The notes under the pieces are model-generated. The model saw only the letters and a list, made by a program, of their open reading frames with translations, searched no databases and was not told the origin of the DNA. This document shows, in pieces, positions 24,184-36,400 of a stretch of 64,000 nucleotides of DNA (positions within the stretch are counted from its first letter, which is position 1; each line of letters starts with the position of its first letter). A program made the translations under genes and the position numbers. Source of the DNA: Ophiura sarsii (taxonomy: Eukaryota > Echinodermata > Ophiuroidea > Amphilepidida > Ophiuridae); assembly GCA_035610835.1 (NCBI GenBank), contig CM069455.1, positions 53,052,639 through 53,116,638 on the forward strand, written 5' to 3'.

Positions 24184-24572
24184 CCCGGGGGGGGGGGGGG
24201 GGGGGTACTCGGATTTGGTTTGGTCGGGGGTGTGCCGCTGGAGATTCAAAACCCATACCCATTTTTAGGGGTGATTTTGAAAAAAATCGGTACCCATTTT
24301 TAGGGGTTTTGCTTCATTTTAGACCAAATTTCCGCAAATTTTCGGGAAAATAGACCTAATTTTTGCAAATTTTTGCGAAAATATACCTAATTTTGGCAAA
24401 TTTTCGCGAAAATAGACCGATTTGTAAAAAGTGACCCCATTATTAGGGATTTCCAGCACAAAATCATACCCCATGTTTAGGGATTTTGTGCCCAAAAAGC
24501 TACCCATTAGAGTGGCACATCCCCGTATACCGTCTTAGGCGAGTACCCCCCCCCCCCCCCCCAACCCCCGGG
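24184..24572. mobile_element. Palindromic element bounded by poly-G and poly-C
   Basis: CCCGGGG(G)n TACTCG ... CGAGTA(C)n AACCCCCGGG. Interior repeats ACCCATTTTTAGGGG and GCAAATTTTCGCGAAAATA several times. Palindromic as a whole; non-coding. Confidence 0.78.
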
Positions 24573-24589
24573 CTCACAATTTGCCCTTC

Positions 24590-25850
24590 TACTGCAGGTT
24601 GGCACTTCTAACTTACACATATGAACCACTACCCTCCAAAGAAGATTTCTTGTACAGTCCAGCATGCTTAGCAACACTGCAGAGAAAATAAGGCTTTCCT
24701 CAAACCAAACAGTGCCAAAGTTTAGAAGTAATTAACCATTGGTTGTCTGTACTTCCACCTTCTGATACATAGTATAGGCATATCTTGGTCTCGAATGAAA
24801 AAGAAGTTGAATCCAACCTAAAACTTATGTACGTGTTACTCAAACAATTAAGGGTCTTTTTAAAAAATAAAAAACAACAACTGTAGAGTGTACTGAAATC
24901 ACATCAATTGTACTGTACTACTTGCAGCAGAATTTTCTTAAAAAGACCCTTGTTTAACAACAGTACACACATATTATCGTTGTAATGTCAATGGGAACCA
25001 GCAGACACAGTTGACAGAAACCAGTGGTAATGTGATGAAAGAAAAGCATGCTGATGTTGCTCACGAAATCTTCTTTGACCACTACCTATACCATAATCGT
25101 CTCAGGAAAAAACCTAGGAGAACCATCCAAACCTATATCTTAAAGGCCTTTGGGTAAACCCTAGGAGATACCCTCAATGTTTAAGAGGAACATGGAAACG
25201 ATATGCAAAGTGTTAGGCGGTTTCGAGAGTCGGCTTTTGTACTGTGATCCCGGATGACCATGAAGCTTGGTTCCCACCTGAAGTTTGTTCCGAAGCGGGT
25301 GCAAGTGCGCAGAACCACAGCTAAAAGTAGCCCAATTAACGTTTTGCCCATTGAATGATAAGAGTAGCCCAACACTTGGCGGTACCTATTCTTTTGGCTG
25401 CAGCGCACAGATCAAAAGTTGCCAAATTCTGCAGTTTCGTTCCTCTTTGAGAATTTCGCTTGGATTATCTTCCAGACATTCCAGATATGTTTGGACGGTT
25501 CCCCTTACTGTCAAAATGAAAACTATTAACCAAGGCAGTTTGCATGGATCTATATACCTTTATATGGGACTACATACATAGCTTATGGATATATCAAAAA
25601 GATTTATTTGTGGGCCTGCTTCAATAACTGCCTTACTTCTTTGCCTCGACATTGAGAACAAAACAAAAACTGGGTTCAAAATGTTCTTCATTTTCAAAAA
25701 TAGAAGCTAATGATAATTAAACAAATAATTTCCCCTCTACAATAGACACTCTTACAGCATGTAATGGATGATGAACAATGCTATGTGAAGACACAAGTTA
25801 CACAAACAATTTGGTATAATTTTGCTACCATTTGCACCCATTTCACACTC
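24590..25850. other. Intergenic, nothing recognised
   Basis: Mixed composition. A 98-codon frame on + and a 75-codon frame on - overlap at 25181-25581 with no recognisable motif. Confidence 0.45.
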
Positions 25851-25852
25851 AC

Positions 25853-25978
25853 AGGCTGAAAAAGCTCCTTGCAGGGAAATTTGAGCATTTGGAGGGAAAT
25901 TTTGGCATTTGGAGGGAAATGTTACTCTTTCATTAAGAAATGCATTCCATTTTGGAAGGAAATTCGGAATCGCAGGCC
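25853..25978. repeat. Dispersed repeat shared with 14505-14660
   Basis: Second copy of the GCATTTGGAGGGAAAT repeat, here with an internal duplication of that phrase. Confidence 0.7.
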
Positions 25979-26356
25979 ATGTAATCACACTGCTACACTT
26001 CACTCCTTAAAAGACCATTTACTAACATACCTGTCAAAGGTATTACGGAATTATTTTCCAAAAATGTAGCTGAATGAAAAATTAGTGAGAACAATATCGA
26101 AGCAGGCTGATGTTATTATGGAATAATATCATGGCAGTGATGTTATTGTTTCCGTTAAATATCTACATACAAATAATAACATAAACAGTACTTACTATAT
26201 CTTTCTTTCCCTTTCAATCAAGGTGCGAATTAACTACTAAAAATTGTATTCAAAAATCAATCAAATAATATCAATCAATCAATCAATCCATGGTTGCAAT
26301 GCATTACAACAAACATACAATTGGTGATTATCCTCAAAAAGGGAGACCATCTAGAA

Positions 26357-26550
26357 CAGGGGTAGCATTAAGGCCAGAGTGTCCTTTTTTCACCCCTGAC
26401 TGAGCAAGCAATGAATACAATGGGGGTGGTGAAAATATATTTAAGGGGGTGAAAAATAGTTTTACCATATAGCGACCGTAGGCTACAGCCGCTACAGGTC
26501 CAAAAGTTTGGGGCTGATTCATCTCCAATTGGGGGTTAATGCTACCCCTG
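26357..26550. mobile_element. hAT-like short element
   Basis: Ends CAGGGGTAGCATTAA / TTAATGCTACCCCTG; flanks ATCTAGAA and CTCCAGAA match at 6 of 8 bases. A related single end lies near 42680-42702. Confidence 0.68.
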
Positions 26551-26639
26551 CTCCAGAATAAAATACAAGGTAGCAATTGTAAAATGCACCCTCCTTGTAC
26601 TTGAACATTCCTGCCCAAAAAATAATTTGGGTTTCAAGG

Positions 26640-26830
26640 TTAGAATTTCGACGAGAACCCAAGAATCTATCGTTGCAGTAATTCTCCAAACAATTCCACA
26701 AGAATCTAAATAGACGCTTAGGTTTATATATGAAGTAATTGGAGGAGAATGAATCTAAGGATTCTCGTCAAATTATCTGATGAAAATCTAAATGGATTCT
26801 CGCAGTATTGCGACGAAACTTGAACCCTGG
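26640..26830. repeat. GATTCTCG-rich repeat
   Basis: Clusters of AGAATCTA, GGATTCTCG and CGACGAGAA in both orientations; related to 63640-63745. Lies just past the STK40 poly(A) candidates. Confidence 0.5.
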
Positions 26831-26913
26831 TTAATGGTCTCCTATAGAAAATAAAGCACAAGGCAGCAATCATTTACATTTTATTTACATTGGAAATGAT
26901 AGGGGCCTCATAC

Positions 26914-27166
26914 TTTATTCCATATGGGGGAATTATTTGAGGATATAGCCTAAACACTTTGATGCAACTGATGAAATCAGTTTTACCAAACCATGAATAA
27001 AAGTTATATTTGTCATGATTTGGGCTGCTTTGCGTTTCAAAACAATCAATTCAACTTTCACTTCATATTATGGGCTACTTGGGTGAATGAGTTAGCAACA
27101 CTGGACTGATTTTACCCTACTAGAGAATAAGACGGTGGCTATTCTAAAATCCTACCACATTAAATC
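26914..27166 (-). other. STK40: Probable STK40 3' UTR
   Basis: AT-rich sequence after the stop with no coding signal. On the complement an AATAAA lies at 26919-26914, about 250 bp after the stop, and a second at 26884-26879. Either would give a short 3' UTR; not confirmed. Confidence 0.4.
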
Positions 27167-27458
27167 TTAGCTTGGCTGCAACAGATGACGATGAGCTAAT
27201 ATTTCCGCCGACGTCAAAGGTCGTGCATCCTGACTTATCCTACGTATAGGTGGCGCTGTTGATCTTCTATGCGCAATCGTTGGTCGTCTATTCACCTTAA
27301 TTGTACTATGATCTTGATGCATTTTGATTTCCCAATCCGGTGGAGTTAGGGGGTTCGCTGAAGACTCCTTAGGTTGCTTAGATTTCAGAGCATCATCACC
27401 TTGGCTGTCTATATCAGGGACGACTTGAAGTTGTTCACCTTGAAGAGCCATTGCTTTC
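27167..27458 (-). CDS. STK40: STK40 terminal coding exon: COP1-binding motif and C-terminal tail
   Basis: This 292-nt exon (97 codons including stop) starts behind TTCTTGATACAG, completing Trp then Lys-Ala-Met-Ala-Leu-Gln-Gly-Glu. It holds Leu-Gln-Val-Val-Pro-Asp-Ile-Asp, the VP motif through which the family recruits COP1, then a low-conservation polar linker and the conserved APPIRRISQDARPLTS / ILAHRHL ending. An internal ATG near its start could be mistaken for a start codon; the reading frame and splice phase show it is internal. Confidence 0.93.
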
Positions 27459-30400
27459 CTGTATCAAGAAACAAAGAAAAAACATTGTTTTTTTAGATCT
27501 GAGTGTAACAACCCTAACCCGGTCTAAAATCATTAGTCAAGAAAAAGGGTACTTTCTACAAATCCTATTGATATCTTACATATTTAGAAGGGGCAAATTG
27601 GAGAGAAAGACAGACAAAATCTTAATTTCATGATGAATTTTGGCTGCAGACGATATACATGTTTAGGGTGTCTGGGAAATCCAGGGGCAATATTTATTCA
27701 ATTCAAAAAACCCTCCGGCTCCACTCCCACCCCTCCCTTTCTGCATTATGTTAAGGTGGACAGGCCATCTTGCCTCATACCGTTCCCTATTTCCCCCATT
27801 CACACACCCCTTCCAAATATCACACATACCCATCAAAGCCCATTTAATGTTGATTATCAATTGACAAACCACAGTATGTAATTCAGGATGTAATTCTAAT
27901 GACAGTAAGTGGGAGTTAATTTACAATATGACGCTATGATGCACGTCATATCCCATGAAGAGCAAAATGCACACCTCCAAATGATTCTAGTGCATGCAGA
28001 CGTCACTCAAGGGTTGTAGTGACCATCTCCACATTAAAGGTAAATTAATGGTAGATGTTCTGATTGCTGGCCCAATTTTCAACTTAATGTTTTCTATTTT
28101 ACATGGAAGTTCATCCTTAAAATTGTCACATTCCAAAGTTTGAGTTGCATAACTCCAATGGTTCTTATTTTAGAAGCAAAAGGTCACAAAAAATGTACCC
28201 ATTGAGAAGTACACAAACTGGCAGATGGTTAACCACCTTTGGCAGTAATTCACCACACTATAATTTTTTAATTGAACATTTCTGGCCCGTAAGATTTTAC
28301 AGACATAATGAGAACAATATGGGGATTCTTCTGATTTCAAAATATCTTGATGTGAAAAATAAATCATAGCCTCAAAAAAGTGATAGGAAAATACACCATT
28401 AAGTGATTTAGAAATTCTAGCATGAGATTTTGGCCCGATAACATGGTCCAGGACTATTACAGTTAAGAATGTTGACATCGTAGAAATGATATTTGCAAAA
28501 AAGAATAAATCTTACAAACCCTGGGGATGGTGGGAGGGGGATATCCTACTAGCTGTATGCTATTTACGGAATAAAACGCAATGTATGTTTAAAACGCAAT
28601 GTATGTTTAACATAGTTTATTCTGTTTATGGTCCTGGACCATGTTATCAGGCCAAAATCTCAAAAAAATTTGAAACTAATATCTAGTACTTCAATTTCCA
28701 TCATAATCATAGAATACACTTAGAAATTGCCAATGATCTATTTATTAGTTGTGTAAAAAAAGTCATAACATGAGAATGTTTAACTCATTTATTTCGCGAA
28801 AAGCCTCCAAATATAGGATCTCTCCTTCCCACTATTGTCGTATTTATAATTGAACGAACACATTGAAGCAGCATTTTGCGTACATTGCGTGAAGCGCGTA
28901 CAACCATAAGCGTGAACATTTCAGGCGCGATCATCTATGTGCTGCGTGCGTGGTGTTTGCTTAATTTTTAATCATACTATAGGAGTTATTGGATAGAAAA
29001 GCAGTATAAAAAGCACAAAACCCCATTTTTTTTAAAGCAAAATGATTGCTAAACTAAGTGTGCCTTTAAGATAATTAGAAAAGGAAATGGGAGTGTATAT
29101 TGTGCAATTACACATTATATCCAGACCATTTTACAGTGAGATTTGTTCGGTTCAATTATAAATACAAGTTTTAAAAAATTATCAGATTTATTAGTAAATG
29201 ACACCATCACATATCCCGTAAAGGTGGGGAAATCCACACCGCAAACTGATTATAATTCATGCAGACAACACTCAACTGTTGTTATGACCATCTCCAAATT
29301 AAGATAATCAGAAAATTAATATCATGCAATTATAAAAATATCCAGTCCATTTAAAGTGGATGTTCCTTCTGATCACTTTAGCTTTTTTTTTGCCCATCAA
29401 CATTTTTTGATATCAGAAGAAACCCCATATTTTCCTCATTATTTCTGTAAAATGTTTGGCGCAAGATTTGTTCCGTTTCGACATTAGAATTTATAAGCCA
29501 AAATGCAGTGAATTACTGGGCAAATTTCATGTCACCATGTGCTTCTAAATTAATAACTATTGGAGTTATTCAACTCAAACTTGTGGAATTCAACTATTTT
29601 AAGCATGACCCTTCATGTAGAATGACAAAACAAGTTGACAATTTTAGAGCCAGCAATCGGAATACCTACCTTTTATTGTAAAGTGAGGTTTGTAAAGTTC
29701 AAAAATATACATTAGAAAAAATTATAGATTAATGAGTAAATGACACCATCACACTTCACACCTTATGCTTGATTCTCTATAATAGCTTCCTGCACGACGC
29801 TCAACTTGGAGGGTTGTTGGTGAGTGACTAACTGGGCCGGGTAAATCACATGTAGTCTCTTTCGGTGTTGTGCATGAAACATTTTCTTTTAAAAAATTGT
29901 TGGTTGGCTTGTTTCTTCTCTTTTTGTCACCTTAAAGGCATATTATGGAATCTTTTTCATGGGACGCCCTCTATATTTGATTTTGTAAATGTTTACATCC
30001 ATCTTCTAAGATACAGACCAATACATTTCCTTATTACTAAAAATCACATTTTGAAATAAAGTTGTCCGATAAATCAAAATGTTACGGAAAATACGGTCAA
30101 GATAGAGAAGTCTTGCCTAAAATTAAAGTCAAACTACATTAAAAGAGAGAAAAAATAAATGTAAACATTTGAAAAAGATCACATAATATTGCTTTAACTT
30201 ATTCAATATTCTTTATAATGGTTTTGGCCTTTACACAACCTGAATTAGTAGAGAGGTAAGATACTCTAACGTTGAGCGAGGAAACGTGAATTAATGAGAC
30301 AGACTTGAATTAGCTTGAATCATGTCTGCCATTTGAACTGATGACTTACGTGACTCCCTATCTGTAATCACTTGCTTAACACACTTCTTAGACTCCTTAA

Positions 30401-33400
30401 TTACAATCTTAAAGGGGCACAGAGAGATTGGTCAAAAATGAAATTCAATATTGTCACCTTGTTTAGATAGATGATATACATAGAAACCCTCTTACTCATG
30501 TAAGATTTTTTTTTTAAAAATCAGGAAAACTGAAAAATAAAGACATTTTCTCAGCATTTCCGAAGGTATATTAATAGTGCTTTTCACTTTTTTTTGTATT
30601 TTGGTTAAAAGTCACCACCAATTGAATCAGGGAGGTCATGACTATGCATCACATAACAAGCCATGGGTGGTCTTCAAGCTTATTTAGAATAAACATGAAA
30701 CAAATAAGTAAGAAGCCATCTGTGGCCTTTTACATGAATTTGGTTAGTTTCGATGTGATCATATCGAAACTCAAAACGGTATCAAATCCATTAATTTCTC
30801 ATGAAATACTGCAAATTAAGCTCTATCATTTTGGGTGGTAGTTAGTACGTATATAAGCAGTACGTATATAAGCATTAAGTATATGTGAAAAACCCAACTT
30901 CTGAAAATATTGAGGGTTCCCTCCATGAAGGATCACTTAGTGCCCCTTTAACAATGCTTAACTAGTCTATGAATGATGAACTAAGTTTAACCCTCGCCAC
31001 TATTTCACACCCCTGTACAATATGTCAGAGTTATTCACTTCATTATCTAATGAAGACTTGTATACATTATTTCCTGTTATTTAATGTAAAATGGAATTCG
31101 ATTATGGTGCGGTTCAAAAAGAGCGGAACCCCAAGATTTTCTCGATGGATATCTCACATAAGTGTGGGGATAGTGAGACAGTTTTAGCCACAGGCATTCA
31201 TAATTTCTCTCAACAAAGGCTTTGTATAGATTGGGTGACAGGTGACGTCACAACGGGCAAAACGTGGCTAGTTGCTATTGTTCTTTGGCCGGCAGTTTGC
31301 GCGCGCATCATGTTTTGTTTAGGACCCGTGCTTTTAAAACTCGCGCCAAAGCATTATAAAGGGCAATACGGCATAGTGGACAGTGTTGTGGTCATATGCT
31401 GTTCCCTCAAGCGTGTATCGACAGTCCCGTCCCTTCGCCCGTTGCGTTGTTTGTTGATAAACATTGGATGTAAACAACGGTCACCTCATCTATACATTAG
31501 CGCTTGTATTCTGGTGCCCACATAAATACGGCCTTTGTGGGCCAGTGGGCAATCCTTTGTCGAGATAGCAAGAGGGACTGGGTTCGAGACTGTGCATTTT
31601 TATGGTTTTTATAGATTTCATCCACGCTGGTTGTCCTCGTCTATATATATTAAATACGAGAGTCATTCAATAAGTTCTACCTCCTACCTCATAACTTTGC
31701 TATTATACAAGCCAGTCATATGAAATACTCCACAATTGAAGCTTTGAATCTCAGCAACAAAATCATAATAGATTGGTCTGAATACTAATTGTACTTTTCT
31801 GAATATGTTGTAAAAACCAAACTTCCATTTAGTGCGACGGAAACGGGTAAAAAACAGCCAAATGACTCCTAAGTGCTATTCATTTGGCCAATTCTGAGAG
31901 ACAAAATGTACCTATCGGTCAATTACAATCGTTCAAAGTTACAAATATCTCTTGAACAGACTTTAAGCAATATAAGTGACTGTTTTCTTGGCTGAAAATG
32001 CCCTCTTATTAGCCAAAGCCAGACCAGGATAAAACAAAATATACACACTATTGTGGAAATGCTGATCAGGTGTTCGGAATGGATCAATTTTATGGTGTAC
32101 ACACCAGGGATAAATCAGGATTAAACAGGATAACATCAAATGTAATAAGATGATATGCAGCAGCATGGTGTAAATGGAGAAATGCAGCTTGACGTCTTTG
32201 TGAAACATTCATATTTTTGTTTTAATAAGCAATGACGTAGACGGGCTGATCTGGTATGCATCAACTTTAAAGAGTGAAGCTATAAATGATTATGATGAAC
32301 ACTTGCTATCAATCATCGAAGGCAATGAGACACATGTATACAATAATTTGAAATAAGAGAATAATGAAATGCAGCCTACAGTGTTTTTACAATAAGTTGG
32401 GAGGACCAGAACGAGTAAAGTAATGTAGCAAAAAGGCTGATCTGTTGTGAGATTATTGTACAGTGGAAACCTAGATTTGATTATGCTATAGTTCAGTCAG
32501 TTCTAAATTGGCGAGAAAGTGGATTTTTAATCTCTATACGCGCAAAAGTAATCCAAGCTTACGTGCAGGGATGTAGCTACATTAATGGGTGCCGGTCGAT
32601 AGTGACCAGGTTTAAGGCTAAACAACTGGCACTCGCAGCAATTTTCAGGCAAATTAACCAGCCCAAAGACTCAAATTGAGACTGAGATCAAAAACCACAA
32701 AATGGCTGAGAATGCCAGAGCGTGGCAATAAAAGTGTGAGATTTTGGCCGGCACTTACATGTGGCTAGCTACAACCCTGCTTACGAAGCCTTACGTGCAC
32801 AATTTTGGCCCTACGCACACGATTTTGGCAGAACACACGCGTGACACATTTGATACACAATGCACTTGTTACGCTCCTGTGCGCTTCTGTATTAATTCAC
32901 TATTGTAAAGTTGGAGCTTATCAAACCATATACACAAAACATCATCAAAGTCAATAAGTTTTCTCTGCAAATATATAATCTGAATGCTGATTCTAAATCT
33001 AAGGTATGATTAACCTTAACTTCCCAGTCGGGTTTTTGACAATTAAACTATCAGGGGAGAAAACCAGGGTCGAATTTGGGGGGAAAGATCACTGTTCGCC
33101 CCCTGCCGGGATCGAACCCAACCGGCATTGCAGGCGGACGACTGACTGATTGGCTAATGGGGGAGCTTGAAAAAGTTAACTTTTCGAGACCATTTGACAG
33201 CTCGCTGGATCGTGCCACGTGATAGTATCGTGAAGCATGCCGCACATAGGCTTTTGCTGAGGAACTTTGTGGCCTCTGGTAAGATAAGGGTTAATGTGGT
33301 CTAACATATTTTGTTACCATAGTTACCAATTATTGCCTAACCTTTCTCACAGGATATCATTATCAGGATACACATGCTATGAGTAAGTAGTCAAGCCCTG

Positions 33401-36400
33401 ATAATATCAAGCCTGCGTCTACCTTGTAAAAGTGTTTGTATCTTTGCTGGCATAATTCTTTACAACTGCATTTTTACATTATTCCTTGTGTTGTTAGATT
33501 TACTTTTTAGTTTCTTTTAAACATAAACCTTGTACTTCTGGACAATATTTATAATTTTTCATTGAGTGTGCGAAAATTCCTGACATTCCTGTCGCACGAA
33601 AATTAAGCCAGTACAAATATTAATGTTTTTACTTTGCATTTTGATATCAACAGCATCAAGTCTTGTTATTCTGGGTTCTATTTAGGGGCTTGATGATGTA
33701 CACAAATTAATTTGTGACATTTTGATCTTCAGATTTGAAGAAAGGTGCCACAAGTAAGGTGACTCGGCAAATCTCATTTCTTATTCTATAAAGTTCATCG
33801 CAGGTTTGTTTCAAAATAGTTAAAATAAAATTGTTACGTTCGTAATTTTTAATGACAAAATTAACAAGTCTATTTCTAGAACTTTCCTTTGCACATTGTG
33901 TAGGCAACTAGCCAAATCGTGCATTATTTGCGTGAAACAAACCTGCGATGAACTTTATAGAAGTGCGTGATAAAGTTCAATGGTTCCAGATGCATAGGGC
34001 CTAACAAAAATAAATGTTTGTTTCCGGTAACATGCTGACAAAAAAGAGGGTCGGTCGGTCGGGAAAAAATTTTATTTTACAAAAAAATTATATTTTAGAT
34101 TCAACATGTATTAATTGCAAAGCTTCCGAATTTTGACGACATCGCAATCTGAACGCCAACTTTCGAGGCAAATTTCATGAAAACGTGCAACTTTTTGGAA
34201 AATGTGGAACAAGATTTGGATGGTCCGTACAGGGAGGAGTCTAAGGATGGGTGTGCCCCCCTCAAATTTTGAAGATTTTCAACCCCCACGAATGACGCGA
34301 CGCCATGCCATTTGGTGCACAATTTTCACACGGAATTGCCACACCACTCCCGACAGTCTCCCGTACAATTTTGTTTTTTAGTGTTTCTAGTTAATCATAT
34401 TCAAATAGTCTTTGAGTCAATGTATATAGCATACTTGAAGGAGCTAAATTTAACATCTTATTTTAGATTTACACAACATACGTATAATGCACAAATCATG
34501 AACAAAAATAATTACCCTAAAATTGTATATTAAATCTAGAATATTAAATAATTATTCGGGTTTCAGCATTTTCATGTTGACACTAGACCGCGATGTAGAG
34601 AAATCCATTTTAAGTTTGCGATTGCGGCGTGATCGACCTCATGGTTGAGATCTCGCGAGATTCGCTCAGCGTTTTACACCGTTTAAATCATGCAAATTCA
34701 CGCCAAGAGTGTACATAGGTTTACATTGGAGGAAGGGATTTCCCCGCAACATCACACGTGCGGTAATCTCACGATTCTTTGCTGAAACCCGATCCAATCT
34801 CGTCTGTGTAGGGGATAGGGGATAATCGCAGCAGCTGCAGTGGAGCAACGTAAAACTGGGGATTTAATTTATTTTATTTATATTCGTACGGACGAACGGA
34901 AAGTAACTTCAGAATTGTTGCAGAATTCATGGAAATGGGTACATTCAAATTGGACCTTCGGGAAAATGGGAATGTAAAACTAAATGGGAATGTAAAATTT
35001 TTATACTCTCAATACATTTCCGTAAATTTGGACTGAAAAAATACGAACGGTAGGTAGAAAATAAATTTTATTTTTTCAAAATGTTGATAAAATTTGTACG
35101 GTCGGCAGGTTTTGAGAGGGTCGGTCGGGTTACCGGAAACAAACATTTATTTTTGTTAGGCCTAGTAGTAATGCCAAAGTTCCAGAAATACAGGGTGAGT
35201 CAAAAAGAAGTTTACCCGGATTGGTGATTTTTTAAAAAACAAACAAATGACACTCAACAGTTCAGTAAGGTATATATTTAACAAGCATTCTCTCCTGCTT
35301 ATTAGGAAAAAGGAATGACACAAATTGAGCATTGCTAAAAGGAGTTATGTCTATTTTAATAAAGGTACTCATTTTGCAAGCTGTCCACGGAATACTTGAC
35401 CAAACAAATGTAAAGTATGCATTTTAGCTGCATACTTCCCTATTGACCGAGATTGGTGATGTTTTTCAAAACAAATAAATGACACTTAAAAGTTCAGTAA
35501 AGCATTTATTTACCAAACATACTCTGCTGCTTATTAGAGAAAATCAATGAAGCAAATTGATCATTCCTAAGAGAAGTTAAACCTGTTTTACTGAAAGCGC
35601 TCATGTTTGTAGCTGTCCATGGAATGCTTACTTTACATTTGGTTTGTCAAGTATTCCATGGACAGCTTGCAAAATGAGTACCTTTATTAAAATAGGCATA
35701 ACTCCTCTTAGCAATTATCAATTTGTGTCATTCTTTTTACATAATAAGCAGGAGAGAATACTTGTTAAATATATGCTTTACTGAACTCTCGAGTGTCATT
35801 TGTTTGTTTTTAAAACATCACCAATCCGGGGAAACTTCTTTTTGACTCACCCTGTAGATTCTATTTTCCCTTTAATATGTTCCCAAAATGTTTCTGTTAC
35901 TCCTCTCGACTTGGGGTACATGGTACATCTACTTTATATGACCGTGAAGTTTTGGACAGCGTGTACTATTTCGTGTACTTTTTAAGCTCCTCCACACTGT
36001 GTCAAATGCCTTTCGAAAGACCAAGAAAGCCACATACTATATGTAGGCTTACCATCATCTCGCCTACTCCCCACTATTAGTTAAGGCATTTGACACAGTG
36101 TGGAGGAGCTTAAATATATTGTACACTCATTACTACATGCTGTCCAAAACTTGATAGAAACATCAAAATCAAGTTTTTCAGGGCATGTGTAGAAAGTATC
36201 CTACTATATAGCTATCAAACATGGACGGTAACTCAAAGGTTTGAGGATTGAATTGATGGATGCTACACAAAGCTACTTCGAAGAGTACTTAATATCAGCT
36301 GGTGAGACCACCAAACACACTGAGTGGTGTATGGTGACATCCCTCCTCTGTCAGTCACTTTGAGAAAGATGTGTCTACAATTTGCGAGGCACTGCGTACG

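Noticed and set aside
25181..25581. Frames of 75 and 98 codons on opposite strands
   Set aside because: No recognisable domain, and the frames overlap each other.
27167..27451. Independent 94-codon gene on -
   Set aside because: It is the STK40 terminal exon; the first Met is internal and the splice phase fits the exon at 39171-39290.
31091..31525. 144-codon open frame on +, GC-richer than its surroundings
   Set aside because: No family motif, no splice structure, and it overlaps another frame. It may be part of a transposon or a CpG-richer patch; kept only as a note.
33098..33164. Possible tRNA-Ala-like gene on -
   Set aside because: Fair acceptor stem, but the D arm is degraded and the flanks match the SINE-like element at 45 kb.
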